A stretch of 64,000 nucleotides of DNA from Roseovarius sp. MMSF_3281 (GCF_030733685.1 NZ_JASHIM010000008.1:1-64000), one strand, 5' to 3'; shown: positions 8,266-19,341, counted from the stretch's first letter. Notes: generated from the letters alone by a model not told the origin. Translations and numbers: made by a program.

Positions 8266-9216
8266 ATGACATCTTTTCGATATATTGGGCACCAGGTGCC
8301 GAGCCTCGGTTCGGGGATCGTCGCGATCACGGTAGGCGTCTTGCTACTTTCGCTGTCCGACGCGCTGGTGAAACTCAACAACGAGGGTCTGTCACTCGGG
8401 CAGGTTCTTACAGTCCGATCCGGCATTGCCGTGTTGTGCCTGGGGGCGGTCTTGCGGCTGACCACACGGATAAACCTCGGCCTGGTCCGTGTCTCGGGCT
8501 GGGTCTGGTTGCGCAGCCTGTGCCTTGCCCTGATGTGGGGCTGCTATTACGCCGGGCTGCCCGAGTTGTCGTTCTCCATCGCGGCTGCTTGTTATTATAC
8601 TTCGCCGATGTGGATGGCTTTCCTGTCTTCAACGCTGCTCGGAACGCGCATCGGGGTGCGCGGGGGTGTTGCGATCCTTTTGGGTCTTGCGGGCGTGATG
8701 ACGATCCTGCGTCCGGGCTTGGACGAGGTATCGCCGATGATCGTGTTACCGTTGCTTGCCGGGGTCTTCTACGCACTCGCGGCCGTGATCACGCAGGGGC
8801 GTTGCCGCGCCGTGCCGGCGATGTCGATGGCAGTGAACCTCAACCTTGTTCTGTTTCTGGGCGGGCTGGGGCTGGTCGCCGGCCTGTGGAAGAGCGGGCA
8901 GGGCAACGATGCGGGCTTCCTGCTGTCGGTTTGGCCTGCGCTGAAGCTGGCGGATCTGGGGGTGCTGGCCGGGTTGGGCGTGTTGCTCGCTGTCATTACC
9001 GCCTTGGTCGCCTATGCGTATCAAAGGGCCGCCGCACCGGTCATCGGCTTGTTCGATAATGGGTATCTTGTCTTCGCCCTGTTCTGGAGCGTCTTGATCT
9101 TTGGCGATCGACCGGGCTTCATTGATCTTCTGGGTATTGTGCTGATCGGAAGCGGGGCACTTCTTGCCTCCACTGCGTCGGCCAATCGTGGCCCGGACCG
9201 AAGCGAAGGGGATTGA
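8266..9216 (+). CDS. EamA/DMT family transporter
   Basis: A 316-residue inner-membrane protein with ten hydrophobic segments and two EamA repeats (VGVLLLSLSDALVKL in repeat one, AYAYQRAAAPVIGLFDNGY in repeat two). ATG 8266 is preferred over the in-frame TTG at 8254 because it opens directly into the family's N-terminus; no strong ribosome site is seen for either. It diverges from a LysR regulator and is followed two bases later by a LysE-type exporter, so the two exporters probably form one regulated unit. Substrate unknown. Confidence 0.88.
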   Translation: MTSFRYIGHQVPSLGSGIVAITVGVLLLSLSDALVKLNNEGLSLGQVLTVRSGIAVLCLGAVLRLTTRINLGLVRVSGWVWLRSLCLALMWGCYYAGLPELSFSIAAACYYTSPMWMAFLSSTLLGTRIGVRGGVAILLGLAGVMTILRPGLDEVSPMIVLPLLAGVFYALAAVITQGRCRAVPAMSMAVNLNLVLFLGGLGLVAGLWKSGQGNDAGFLLSVWPALKLADLGVLAGLGVLLAVITALVAYAYQRAAAPVIGLFDNGYLVFALFWSVLIFGDRPGFIDLLGIVLIGSGALLASTASANRGPDRSEGD

Positions 9217-9218
9217 TC

Positions 9219-9839
9219 ATGTCGCTGGACACCTGGATTGCCTATACCATTGCCTGCGTTGTCCTGACGGTGATCCCCGGACCGAGCGTCCTGCTCGTGA
9301 TCGCGCAGTCGCTGACGCGGGGCAGGGTGGCTGCGGCGATGTGCATTCTCGGCGACGTCGTGGGGAGTATCGTGCTTGTCGGGCTGTCCTTCGTCGGGGT
9401 CGGGGCGATCCTCGCCGCCTCCGCGTTCCTCTTCCAGGTCGTGAAATGGGCCGGGGTCATTTACCTGGCATGGCTGGGCATCGGCCAGATCATGCAGGCG
9501 CGGCGCGATGCACCGGAGAAGGTCTGCCATGCAGGGGGCGCTTCTTCCTGGAGCAGCTTTTGGGCCGGAACCGTGACCGCCGTGCTGAACCCCAAGGCGA
9601 TCGTTTTCTACATGGCATTCCTTGCCCAGTTCATCGATCCGCAAGGCGATTTGCCCGTGCAGCTTGCGGTGCTGACGGTGACCTCCAGCCTTGTTGTCGT
9701 GGTGCTGTTGGCCGGGTATGCGCTGATCGCGGAGCGGGCGGGTCGGCTCTTTGATAGTCATCGCGCGCGTCGCCGCATGGGCTATGCTGGCGGCGGGTTC
9801 ATGATCGTCGGAAGCGCGGTCATGGCGGTGACGCGTTAG
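9219..9839 (+). CDS. LysE/RhtB family exporter
   Basis: A 206-residue protein with six hydrophobic segments and the signature VLTVIPGPSVLLVIAQSL near residues 15-32, plus the NPKAIVFYMAFL motif in the second half. ATG 9219 follows GAAGGGGAT and lies two bases after the stop of the upstream DMT transporter, implying translational coupling. Together with that transporter and the LysR regulator it forms a small export locus. Substrate not determinable; amino-acid export is the family norm. Confidence 0.9.
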   Translation: MSLDTWIAYTIACVVLTVIPGPSVLLVIAQSLTRGRVAAAMCILGDVVGSIVLVGLSFVGVGAILAASAFLFQVVKWAGVIYLAWLGIGQIMQARRDAPEKVCHAGGASSWSSFWAGTVTAVLNPKAIVFYMAFLAQFIDPQGDLPVQLAVLTVTSSLVVVVLLAGYALIAERAGRLFDSHRARRRMGYAGGGFMIVGSAVMAVTR

Positions 9840-10004
9840 GCAAGCGTTGTCAGCATTAAAGCGAAGTGCCGAAAATCCAAGTGTCGACATTGCTGGTTCC
9901 TGGGCAGGCCGTCTTTGCGGGGGACGCAATGCAGGCGCGATCCAACAACCCGGGTGCGTCATCAAACCGTTATGATGCCTCGACAAGACTGTTCGGCGAC
10001 GAAA

Positions 10005-10151
10005 TCCGACGGGCCGGAAGCGGTCGGATGGCATGTGGTTTGCCAACAATCCTGCTTCCATCTGCGCCACGATACAGGCCCGTGGCGCTACATCGAGTAT
10101 CTCACGGATCGCGGAAGGATCGGTCTCTTCAAAATGCGATGGTGTGTACAT
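10005..10151 (-). pseudogene. N-terminal stub of a PaiB-type FMN-binding regulator
   Basis: On the minus strand, about 45 codons from ATG 10151 read MYTPSHFEETDPSAIREIL and then GLLANHMPSD, closely matching the start of PaiB/FMN-binding split-barrel proteins (typically MYxPxHFxExD ... GLxAxHxP). Similarity stops there and the rest of the roughly 200-residue protein is absent. The remaining bases of the 387-base gap 9840-10226 hold no recognisable gene. This is probably what is left after a deletion. Confidence 0.55.
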
Positions 10152-10226
10152 TTCGGGCCCCTGTCGCGGTTGCAGTATCGTGACAAGCGGACGCAAGGCT
10201 GCCCCGGCGCCGGTGTAGCAGGGCGC

Positions 10227-11111
10227 TTATCGCCCGGTGCGCGCTTCGATTGCCCGGACCACCGCGATCATGTCATCCTCGTCGCGGCCCATGGCCTCGG
10301 TTTCCGCGTAGAGCGCTTCACAGACGTTCATCAGGGGAGAGGCCGTACCGGCGGTCCTCGCGGCCTCCACCACCAGACGGCTGTTTTTCAACACGTCCGA
10401 GATGCCCGCCTGGCGGCTGAAATCACGGGTGCGGAGCTTGTCGATCTTCACGCGGGAGACATCGCTGGCCATCGGTCCGGCGTTGAGGATGTCGGCGAAA
10501 CTGTCCATGTCGAGCCCGTGGCGCGCGGCGAAATGCGCGGCTTCGGCAAGGCCGGTGACCATGGTGATCAGGAAAGTGTTGACTGCCAGTTTCATCTGCA
10601 AGGCGGCGGGCACGGCGCCACAGTCGAAAAGCTGCTTGCAGATCGGCGAGAGCAGGGGACGCAGGCGTTCGATCTCCTCCGAAGGCCCGGCCAGCATGCC
10701 GACGAGTTGCCCCGTCTCCGCCGGTTTTCGAGAACCCGAGACCGGCGCCTCGACAAAGCACCCGCCTGCCTCGGCGATGTCTTGCGACAGGTGAAAGGAG
10801 TAGTCAGCCGAGGTCGTGCCCATCGACACGATGTAATGCCCGTCGACGCGGCGCGTGAAGGCCTCGGTGCCGCGGCCCAGCACGGCATCGGTCGCCCCCT
10901 CGTTTTCCAGCATAAGAAGCACCGTGTTGCAGTGCTCGAAGACCTCGTCCACTTCGGCGGCCACCACGGCCCCGGCCTCTCTCAAGGACGCGGTGCGCTC
11001 CGGTGTCCGGTTCCAGACCATCAGGGGCCGTCCGGTGCGGCGCAGGTTCAGCGCCATAGGTTCGCCCATGGTTCCCAGCCCGATAAAGCCGATCTGCTCT
11101 CCTGTTTCCAT
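10227..11111 (-). CDS. NAD(P)-dependent oxidoreductase of the 3-hydroxyisobutyrate dehydrogenase family
   Basis: A 294-residue protein. The dinucleotide-binding loop GFIGLGTMGEPMALNL occupies residues 8-23, with NRTPER next. The substrate-site segment EAPVSGSRKPAETGQL and the KLAVNTFL segment with the catalytic lysine are present. The family oxidises beta-hydroxyacids or reduces the semialdehydes, usually with NAD(H) or NADP(H). ATG 11111 is chosen because GGGAGG precedes it; the upstream extension lacks a start signal. It stands alone between the PaiB stub and the thiC leader. Substrate unknown; a glyoxylate/succinic-semialdehyde reductase type is possible. Confidence 0.88.
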   Translation of the reverse strand: METGEQIGFIGLGTMGEPMALNLRRTGRPLMVWNRTPERTASLREAGAVVAAEVDEVFEHCNTVLLMLENEGATDAVLGRGTEAFTRRVDGHYIVSMGTTSADYSFHLSQDIAEAGGCFVEAPVSGSRKPAETGQLVGMLAGPSEEIERLRPLLSPICKQLFDCGAVPAALQMKLAVNTFLITMVTGLAEAAHFAARHGLDMDSFADILNAGPMASDVSRVKIDKLRTRDFSRQAGISDVLKNSRLVVEAARTAGTASPLMNVCEALYAETEAMGRDEDDMIAVVRAIEARTGR

Positions 11112-11252
11112 GACTGCCTCCCGTGTCTGCGGAACACAAGCTAGCCGACCTCGACAATTTGGAATAACGAATTGATCGAAAGTTTGTATTCTGCAAATCG
11201 GGTAGGATTTCCTGCCGCCGATGTTGACAGTGACAGGTTTCTCGGGCAGCTT

Positions 11253-13279
<2,027 letters not shown>

Positions 13280-13372
13280 GCCAGGCCCCCAAAACCCTTT
13301 TGACGACCCTGCGCATCAGCCGCCGCCCTTGGGGTCTCGATCCGGTGGCCCGCCATCGACAGGGTCGACGCC

Positions 13373-13490
13373 CTAAAGCGTTCCGCCTTTCACCTGATGC
13401 ATCAGCGAAAGGCGGAACGCGTGCAACGATTGAGCGGAGCACTGCGTTTCACGAAAATCTGTGATTCAGGTTTTTCGCGAAACGCTTTAG
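13373..13490 (-). repeat. 118-bp two-hairpin dispersed repeat, copy 1
   Basis: One of three copies of the same length (others 27914-28031 and 56131-56248); this one is inverted relative to them. One half is a hairpin with arms GCGTTCCGCCTTTC and GAAAGGCGGAACGC, the other a hairpin with arms GCGTTTCGCGAAAA and TTTTCGTGAAACGC. A 20-odd-base core containing CAATCGTTGCAC joins them. The ends are CTAAAG and CTTTAG. It lies between the convergent thiC and thiD, and its edge provides the thiD stop codon. Confidence 0.9.
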
Positions 13491-14293
13491 TTGCCTGCCC
13501 CCCAGAGCCCGTGGAAGTGATGCACCGGCCCGTGCCCCTGTCCCACGTCCAACGCCGCGCTTTCGGCCAGCGCGGCGTGCAGGTAGGCCTTGGCGCGTTC
13601 CACGGCCTCGGGCATGTCGTGATGCGGCAAGAGCGCGGCAATGGCCGAAGACAGGGTGCAGCCGGTGCCGTGATCGTTGGTGGTGGCGATGCGCGGGGCG
13701 GCAAAGGTCTGCGTGCCTTCGGGCCCGGCCAGAAGGTCGGTGCTGTCCGCGCCCGCCAGGTGCCCGCCCTTGAGCAGGACGTAGCGGGCCCCGAGTGCCA
13801 TAAGCTCGGGCAGCGCAGCGGTCATGGATGCGGCGCTCCAGTCGTCAGGGCGGTCCAGCAGCACGGCAGCCTCGGGCAGGTTCGGCGTGATGACGCGGGC
13901 CAGCGGCACCAGCGCCTCGCGCACGACTGCGACTGCCTCGGGATCCAGTAGCGCATGACCGCTTTTCGCGACCATCACCGGGTCGAGCACGATGTTGCGC
14001 GCGCCGTGATAACGCAGCCGGTCGGCCACGGCGCGGGCGATGCCCGCGTTGGCGATCATGCCGATCTTCACCGCGTCAATGCGCACATCGTCCAGCACTG
14101 CGTCGATCTGGTCTGCGACGAAATCGGGTGACAGTGCCTGGAAAGAGCGGACCCCTTGGGTGTTCTGCGCGACAACTGCGGTGATGGCGGAACAGGCATA
14201 GGCCCCAAGCGCGGACATGGCCTTGATATCGGCCTGAATGCCCGCGCCGCCCGAGGGATCGGTGCCTGCGATGGTCAGAACATTGGCGATCAT
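13487..14293 (-). CDS. thiD: hydroxymethylpyrimidine/phosphomethylpyrimidine kinase ThiD
   Basis: A 268-residue ribokinase-fold kinase that phosphorylates HMP and HMP-P to HMP-PP for thiamine assembly. The N-terminus VLTIAGTDPSGGAGIQADIK is the classic ThiD signature. VLDPVMVAKSGHALL and the anion-hole motif DHGTGCTLSSAIA are also present. ATG 14293 overlaps the last four bases of the upstream NUDIX gene (ATGA), so translation is coupled. The TAA stop (13487-13489) lies inside the terminal CTTTAG of the 118-bp repeat. Expression should follow the TPP riboswitch at 14788-14895. Confidence 0.96.
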   Translation of the reverse strand: MIANVLTIAGTDPSGGAGIQADIKAMSALGAYACSAITAVVAQNTQGVRSFQALSPDFVADQIDAVLDDVRIDAVKIGMIANAGIARAVADRLRYHGARNIVLDPVMVAKSGHALLDPEAVAVVREALVPLARVITPNLPEAAVLLDRPDDWSAASMTAALPELMALGARYVLLKGGHLAGADSTDLLAGPEGTQTFAAPRIATTNDHGTGCTLSSAIAALLPHHDMPEAVERAKAYLHAALAESAALDVGQGHGPVHHFHGLWGAGN

Positions 14294-14739
14294 GAGGGGA
14301 CCTCCGACATCAGTGCAGCGGCCTGGTTTGCGACTTCGGCCACATCGAGGCTCAGGGCAAGGTTGGCCTCGTTCAGCGCTTTGAGATCGACCCAGCGCGC
14401 CTCCAGCGCGTCGTCCCCCGCAACCGGCTCTCCGGCGGTCCACCGGCACAGCACGGCGATCAGGATGAAGTGTCGGCGCAAGGCGCCGGTGGCATCGTGG
14501 TCAAACGCATCAACCGCCGTGAACACGCGGAGCGGCTCGGCGGAAACGCCGGTTTCCTCGGCCAGTTCCCGGGTTGCGGCGTCCAACAGGGGCTCGCCGT
14601 GGTCGATCTTTCCGCCCGGAAACCCCCATCGTCCCGCGTCTGGCGGATTTGCGCGGCGAACCAGAAGCACCTGGTTGTCGCGTATGACGGTGACGATGGT
14701 CGCCGAAATCGGGCGAGGGTCTGTCGATGGAGATGGCAA
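14290..14739 (-). CDS. NUDIX hydrolase in the thiD operon
   Basis: A 149-residue protein with a perfect Nudix box GX5EX7REUXEEXGU, read as GKIDHGE then RELAEETGV around residues 45-67. The start is set at TTG 14739 because AGGAGG lies five bases ahead; the upstream ATG at 14781 falls in the riboswitch tail with a weaker site. It is the first gene behind a TPP riboswitch and overlaps thiD by four bases, so its job is likely linked to thiamine or its pyrimidine. Hydrolysis of HMP-PP, TPP or damaged pyrimidine diphosphates is known for some Nudix proteins, but here it is inference. Confidence 0.88.
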   Translation of the reverse strand: MPSPSTDPRPISATIVTVIRDNQVLLVRRANPPDAGRWGFPGGKIDHGEPLLDAATRELAEETGVSAEPLRVFTAVDAFDHDATGALRRHFILIAVLCRWTAGEPVAGDDALEARWVDLKALNEANLALSLDVAEVANQAAALMSEVPS

Positions 14740-14787
14740 GGCGGCCTCCTTATGCTGAGGCCGGCAAGGGCAAGAAAGCATTGCGGT

Positions 14788-14895
14788 CCTGTCCCTTCGC
14801 CGGCATGATCCGGATCAGGTTCAAAGGGTCACCGCGCTGCATCTGCCAGCGATATCTCAGCCCCTTGTCGGGACACCCCTAGGTGCTCTGCACCC
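14788..14895 (-). promoter_or_regulatory. TPP riboswitch upstream of the NUDIX-thiD operon
   Basis: On the minus strand the conserved riboswitch elements appear in order: GGCTGAGA (14855-14862), CCCTTTGAACCTGATC (up to 14813) and GGCGAAGGGA near 14793-14802. It lies between the end of a LysR gene and the AGGAGG of the NUDIX gene, so it controls the two-gene thiD operon. It is independent of the thiC riboswitch. Confidence 0.95.
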
Positions 14896-14915
14896 TATCA
14901 GTATGCTGCCCGAAA

Positions 14916-15806
14916 TCAACGCCGCCCATGCTGAGACCCTGCCGGGTCCAGATGCTTGAGGGTCTCTTCTCGCAGGACTTGCGCAAGCCTTTCGGCAAAA
15001 CGCGACAGGTTCGGAGCCCGCAACAAGCGCACCTCGATATTCGGCAAATCCGGCAGGCCAAGGTTTGCACCGGCGCAGGCGATATCCTCCGGCCTGCCGT
15101 GATCCGTGCGCACAGCGATGCCCAGACCACTGCGCAAGCCGGCCCAGACGGCCGGTAGGCTGGGCGTGGTGAGCGCGGCGCGCCAGCGTGTCTGGCTGTG
15201 GTCCAATGCTGCAAGCATGGCCTGGCGAAACAGGCAGGGGTGGTTGAACATGATCAGGGGCAGGGGATCGGCGACGATCTTGTCCAGCAGATCGCGATGC
15301 GCCAGCCAGCGCATGGGGAGGTCACACAGCGTTTCGCCTTCGGCCGGGCTGCCCGTACGGAAGAAGGCGATCGCGGCATCGATGCGCCCGGCACGGACCT
15401 CTTCGGCAAGCCGGTGGTTCTCCCCGGCCTGCACGTCGACATGCACGTTTTCCACGTCCCGTCCGAACGTACCAAGTGTCGCCGGCATCACGTCATCGAA
15501 GAAATCCTGTGGCAGGCCAAGCCGAACGGAGGCCGCGCCTGCCGCCGCGCCAACCGAGAGCGCGGCTTCGTCGTTCAGCGCGACGATACGCCGGGCATAG
15601 GCGATGAAGGCCTCGCCCGCTTCGGTCGGCACAAGGCCGCGCCCCTTGCGAACGAACAGCGTTGTGCCTGCCTGCTGCTCCAGCTTCTTGAGGTGCATGC
15701 TGACAGCGGATTGGGAGCGGCCCAGCTGAACGGCCGCCCGCGCGAAGCTTCCCAGATCCGAGCCAACGACCACCGTCCGAAGCGCGTCCATGTCAAAGCT
15801 TGGCAT
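14916..15806 (-). CDS. LysR family regulator
   Basis: A 296-residue LysR-type regulator. The helix-turn-helix spans residues 5-65 (LRTVVVGSDLGSFARAAVQL, then SQSAVSMHLKKLEQQ and LFVRKGRGLVPTEAG), followed by a periplasmic-binding-like sensor domain. It diverges from the LysE exporter at 15951 over a 144-base AT-rich interval and probably controls it, like LysG-lysE pairs. It ends just before the TPP riboswitch of the NUDIX-thiD operon but is not functionally tied to it by anything visible. Confidence 0.92.
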   Translation of the reverse strand: MPSFDMDALRTVVVGSDLGSFARAAVQLGRSQSAVSMHLKKLEQQAGTTLFVRKGRGLVPTEAGEAFIAYARRIVALNDEAALSVGAAAGAASVRLGLPQDFFDDVMPATLGTFGRDVENVHVDVQAGENHRLAEEVRAGRIDAAIAFFRTGSPAEGETLCDLPMRWLAHRDLLDKIVADPLPLIMFNHPCLFRQAMLAALDHSQTRWRAALTTPSLPAVWAGLRSGLGIAVRTDHGRPEDIACAGANLGLPDLPNIEVRLLRAPNLSRFAERLAQVLREETLKHLDPAGSQHGRR

Positions 15807-15950
15807 TGGTTCCGATTCTCGAATTTTTAAGTTTCGATGTATTTGATATTCTTAAGTCATAGCCTCGCGTAGTCTACCGTTCAAGAGGACGCTCTCCTGC
15901 AAGACGCGATTCCGCGGCAGTCGAAGAAGAGCTTAAGGGACAAAACCAAG

Positions 15951-16565
15951 ATGATCGGAAATACCCTGATAATCATCGCGGCCGCCCTGCCGCTCATGGG
16001 AAGCCCGGGGCCGGCCACAATCAGCCTGGCGAGTCTGGGGGCTGCATTCGGGTTTCGGAACTGCCTGCCTTATCTCTTGGGAATAATACTCGGAACCATC
16101 CTGGTTGTAATGATCATCGCGACCGGGGTGACCGGAGCGATGTCCTCCGAGCCATGGCTGCTAATGGGAGTTCGCATTGCCGCGCTGGCCTATATTATTT
16201 ACCTCGCCTGGAAGATCGCGACGGCACCTGTCGGGCGGACTTCATCTGGTGCCGGCGATCGTTCAAGTGTTGTCATCGGGACTTTTCTACCGGGCCTCGG
16301 CCTTGCGGTAGCGAACCCAAAGGCCTACGCGGCGATTGGCGCCGTCTATGCCGGGTATTCGATCACGCCCGAGCGCCTTTTTCTTGACACCCTCCTGAAA
16401 TTTGCCGCTTTGGCGCTCGTGGCTGTGGCGGTAAATACAACGTGGCTTGCGTTCGGAAGTACCTTCGCGCGGTTTTTCGAAGATCCCGCCTTAGGGCGCT
16501 TACTCAATATCGGATTCGCCATCATGCTCGTGCTGTCGGTCGGCGTTGCGCTGGTCCTTCGGTAA
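15951..16565 (+). CDS. LysE/RhtB family exporter
   Basis: A 204-residue membrane protein with the signature ALPLMGSPGPATISLASLG near residues 12-30 and the second-half motif AVANPKAYAAIGAVY. Six hydrophobic segments are seen. It is divergent from a LysR regulator, the usual arrangement for regulated amino-acid exporters. It is the third LysE-type gene in 10 kb. Substrate unknown. A clear Shine-Dalgarno is not obvious, but ATG 15951 begins exactly at the family N-terminus. Confidence 0.9.
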   Translation: MIGNTLIIIAAALPLMGSPGPATISLASLGAAFGFRNCLPYLLGIILGTILVVMIIATGVTGAMSSEPWLLMGVRIAALAYIIYLAWKIATAPVGRTSSGAGDRSSVVIGTFLPGLGLAVANPKAYAAIGAVYAGYSITPERLFLDTLLKFAALALVAVAVNTTWLAFGSTFARFFEDPALGRLLNIGFAIMLVLSVGVALVLR

Positions 16566-16668
16566 ATAAGCGGTCGGCATGTTCTGGCTCTGGCGTGAGG
16601 CGCAGTGCGATACGGGGGCCGACCTTTGCGGCGCAAGGCCACGCGTTTCCTGCCGAACGACGGCTGGA

Positions 16669-17139
16669 TTAGCTGTCGGTCAAGCCTTTGCCCGGTCGCT
16701 GCATATACCAGTCGGGGTGCTTCAACGAGTAAAAGCCGGCCTTCGCGTAAACGCCATGCGCATCTTCCGTCGCCAGCATCCAGTTCTGCACGGTTTGCAG
16801 GCGGGGATGTGCCAGCGCGGTCTCGGTCAGCCACAGGCCAAGGCCGCGCCCCCTGTACGCCTCGTCGACGAACACATCCCTCAGATAGGCAAAGAGGGCG
16901 AAGTCGGTGACGATCCGGGCAAAGCCGATCTGCTGTCCAGTCTTCTCGTAGAGGCCGAGCAGTTCGGAATTCTTCAACGCCGTGCGTATAAGGTCCGGGG
17001 CGACCCCCCGGGACCAATAGGCGGTGTTCGTCAGGAAACCTGTAACAAAGGCTTCATCGATCAATCTGGCATCGGTTGAGATCGTAAAATCTCCATTCGT
17101 GACCGCCACCTGGGCGCTACCATCTATTGATTGTGTCAT
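16669..17139 (-). CDS. GNAT family N-acetyltransferase
   Basis: A 156-residue GNAT protein. The core shows IGFARIVTDFALFAYLRDVFV and the acetyl-CoA loop YRGRGLGLWLTETAL near residues 90-108, then NWMLATEDAHGVYAKAGF, which is standard for the small ArsN2/PA4794-like group. The start ATG 17139 overlaps the end of a small upstream reading frame by 23 bases. Substrate unknown. Confidence 0.9.
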   Translation of the reverse strand: MTQSIDGSAQVAVTNGDFTISTDARLIDEAFVTGFLTNTAYWSRGVAPDLIRTALKNSELLGLYEKTGQQIGFARIVTDFALFAYLRDVFVDEAYRGRGLGLWLTETALAHPRLQTVQNWMLATEDAHGVYAKAGFYSLKHPDWYMQRPGKGLTDS

Positions 17140-17416
17140 GTCGGGTAATTCTCACCTTGTGCGTTGCGGGCTCGTGGCGGCGTTCCGTAGAGCGGTGGTA
17201 GTGGCGTGCTGCGATCGGGCCTTCCACAGCAATCAGAATGTCGCGATGATGCACGCCAAGGGAGTCACCGCCCCGGCGACCAGAAATCAACTCATCCGTG
17301 CGGGCACCCAAGACTTCGGCATCAGGCAGTGCTGCCCAACATCCCATGCCGCCATAGCCCAGGAGTGCCAGGCACGAGATAGCGATCAGAAGTCCTGCGT
17401 ATTTCAGAATTTTCAT
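17117..17416 (-). CDS. small protein with N-terminal membrane anchor, uncertain
   Basis: A 99-residue reading frame. ATG 17416 has GGAG seven bases ahead, and the first 25 residues (KILKYAGLLIAISCLALLGY) form a clear membrane anchor or signal peptide, so translation is plausible. The second half is rich in His and Arg, has no family resemblance, and overlaps the GNAT gene by 23 bases. That suggests a frameshifted C-terminus of a once longer protein. No function proposed. Confidence 0.4.
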   Translation of the reverse strand: MKILKYAGLLIAISCLALLGYGGMGCWAALPDAEVLGARTDELISGRRGGDSLGVHHRDILIAVEGPIAARHYHRSTERRHEPATHKVRITRHDTINRW

Positions 17417-17728
17417 TGATTTCTCCGGGGCAGGACCTGTTCACTACGTGGGTAGGTGGAAATGCGCCATGCAACGTGCCGTACCTAGACACGCACATAC
17501 TAGGCCACCGCTTCAGTTCCCAATAGCGAATGTTTCGAAAGTTCCAGTTGCGGAAATCGGGATGATCCCTTCCGTTATGCGCCCTAGGATGGCCGGAATG
17601 TCTCGATCACCGCTTTTCGCGACGTTGCTCTTCGCGGCGGGGCCCGCGCCGTACCGTGGATGCGCTGCTGTTCCGGCCGAATCAAAGGCAGATTGACCCG
17701 GCAGCGGAGATCCTTGCCGGGGCCGAGT
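17417..17728. other. 312-bp intergenic stretch, nothing recognised
   Basis: Between the small anchored protein and the end of bioB. I see no gene with a start signal, no repeat shared with the rest of the window and no convincing terminator. Confidence 0.6.
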
Positions 17729-18703
17729 CTATTCCACGGCGACCCGGGCGGGGGCCTTCGCCGGGGCGATGTGCATCCCGAGCCGGATCAGCAGGTCCGC
17801 GTCCTTCCATGCCGCCGGGTTGCCGGTGGTCAGAAGCTGGTCGCCCACGAAGATCGAGTTTGCGCCCGCAAGAAAGCAAAGCGCCTGCACCTCGTCGCTC
17901 ATCCCCGTGCGCCCGGCCGACAGGCGCACGACCGAGGCCGGCATCAGGATGCGGGCCAGCGCCACCATGCGCACCAGCGCGAAGGGGTCGACGGCCTGCG
18001 CGCGGCCCTGCACGGGCACGCCCTCGACCTCGTTCCACAGGTTCACCGGCACGCTGTCGGGATGCGCGGGGAGGGTCGCCAGCGTCACCAGCATGGCGAT
18101 GCGGTCCTCCTCGGCCTCGCCCATGCCAAGGATACCACCACAGCAGACCTTGATGCCGCCCTTGCGGACCTGCTCGACCGTGTCGAGCCGGTCTTCCATC
18201 GTGCGGGTGCTGGCGATCTGCGCGTAATACTCGGGCGAGGTGTCGATGTTGTGGTTGTAGAAATCCAGCCCCGCCGCCTTCAGGCGCGCGACCTGCCCGG
18301 GCGAGAGCATCCCCAGCGTCATGCAGGTTTCCAGCCCCAAATCCGACACGCCCTGCACCATGTCGCAAAGCTTGTCCATGTCGCGGTCCTTGGGGCTGCG
18401 CCAGGCGGCGCCCATGCAGAACCTTTGCGCCCCGGCGGCCTTGGCGCGCTTGGCGGCGGTCAGAAGCTCCTCCGTTTCCATCAGCTTGGTGGCCTTTACG
18501 CCCGTGTCGTGATGGGCGGATTGCGAGCAATAGCCGCAATCTTCGGGGCAGCCGCCGGTCTTGATGCTGAGCAGGCTCGCGGTCTCGATCGTGGTCGGGT
18601 CGAAATGGGCGCGGTGCAGCGTCTGGGCGCGGTGCAACAGGTCGGGAAAAGGCAGGGCGTGAACCGCCCGTGCTTCTTCCATGGTCCAGTCGGTCCGGAT
18701 CAT
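17729..18703 (-). CDS. bioB: biotin synthase BioB
   Basis: A 324-residue radical-SAM enzyme that inserts sulfur into dethiobiotin. The SAM-cluster motif is [13 protein letters not shown] (CxxxCxxC) near residues 50-60. The second cluster region and [24 protein letters not shown] and the C-terminal [14 protein letters not shown] are typical. Start ATG 18703 is the family N-terminus and overlaps the last four bases of bioY. The two-gene bioY-bioB operon lies behind BioR-type boxes. A lone bioB with a transporter suggests partial synthesis plus uptake; other bio genes are not in this window. Confidence 0.97.
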   Translation of the reverse strand: MIRTDWTMEEARAVHALPFPDLLHRAQTLHRAHFDPTTIETASLLSIKTGGCPEDCGYCSQSAHHDTGVKATKLMETEELLTAAKRAKAAGAQRFCMGAAWRSPKDRDMDKLCDMVQGVSDLGLETCMTLGMLSPGQVARLKAAGLDFYNHNIDTSPEYYAQIASTRTMEDRLDTVEQVRKGGIKVCCGGILGMGEAEEDRIAMLVTLATLPAHPDSVPVNLWNEVEGVPVQGRAQAVDPFALVRMVALARILMPASVVRLSAGRTGMSDEVQALCFLAGANSIFVGDQLLTTGNPAAWKDADLLIRLGMHIAPAKAPARVAVE

Positions 18704-19257
18704 TGTGTGCGCCCCTTCAGGCGGGTGATCGCCGCGTTCAGGCCGCTGGCCAGGGCGAGCTTGAGCAGATCGCCAAGGATGAATGGCGTGAACCCTGCGG
18801 CGATCAGGCCGGGGAGCGGGACGAAAGCGGTCAGCCAGAGCAGGCCGACGGCATAGACGATGGCAAGGCCGGCGAGCATCGCCAGCGCCTGATCTATCCA
18901 CCCCCGATTGCGCGACAGCCAACCGATGACCAATGTCGAGAGCAGATATCCCGCGAGGTAACCGCCCGTCGGCCCAACGAGATAGGCAAGCCCGATGCCG
19001 CGTTCCGGTGCATTGGAAAAGACCGGCAGGCCCATTGCACCAGCGGCCAGATAGGTTGCCATCGCCGCGAAACCAAGCCTCGGTCCGAGCGCGGCGGCGA
19101 GAAAGAACACGGCCAGCGTGTGAAGCGTCATCGGGACCGGCCAGAACGGGATCTGCACCTTGGCGCCAATCGTTATCAGCAGGGCGCCACCAAGCACGAG
19201 CGCGATGCCGCGCCAGAGCGCTGCGGGGCGGGGCAGGGATGGGTCGAGAAATGCCAT
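18700..19257 (-). CDS. bioY: biotin transporter BioY
   Basis: A 185-residue membrane S-component of biotin ECF transporters with six hydrophobic segments. The segments [20 protein letters not shown] and [18 protein letters not shown] are diagnostic of BioY. No EcfA/EcfT genes are adjacent; BioY can act alone or with shared modules. Its gene leads the bioYB operon, with two BioR-like boxes 31-84 bases upstream. Four-base overlap with bioB. Confidence 0.95.
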   Translation of the reverse strand: MAFLDPSLPRPAALWRGIALVLGGALLITIGAKVQIPFWPVPMTLHTLAVFFLAAALGPRLGFAAMATYLAAGAMGLPVFSNAPERGIGLAYLVGPTGGYLAGYLLSTLVIGWLSRNRGWIDQALAMLAGLAIVYAVGLLWLTAFVPLPGLIAAGFTPFILGDLLKLALASGLNAAITRLKGRTQ

Positions 19258-19287
19258 TTGTCTTTCCTTCGAAGATAGGTGTCGAAT

Positions 19288-19297
19288 CTATCTATAA
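19288..19297. promoter_or_regulatory. BioR-type box upstream of bioY
   Basis: CTATCTATAA, one mismatch from the known alphaproteobacterial BioR site TTATCTATAA, 31 bases upstream of the bioY start. Confidence 0.7.
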
Positions 19298-19331
19298 TTA
19301 GGAAGGTCAGGTCGGGTGTTGGCAATCAGGA

Positions 19332-19341
19332 TTATAGATAA
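19332..19341. promoter_or_regulatory. BioR-type box between bioR and bioY
   Basis: Exact TTATAGATAA, the BioR consensus read on the other strand. It abuts the bioR stop codon and sits 75 bases upstream of bioY, 44 bases from the neighbouring box. Confidence 0.8.

Noticed and set aside
9021..10196. 391-codon minus-strand frame over the LysE gene
   Set aside because: Only its first 45 codons resemble PaiB; the rest is antisense of a clear LysE exporter.
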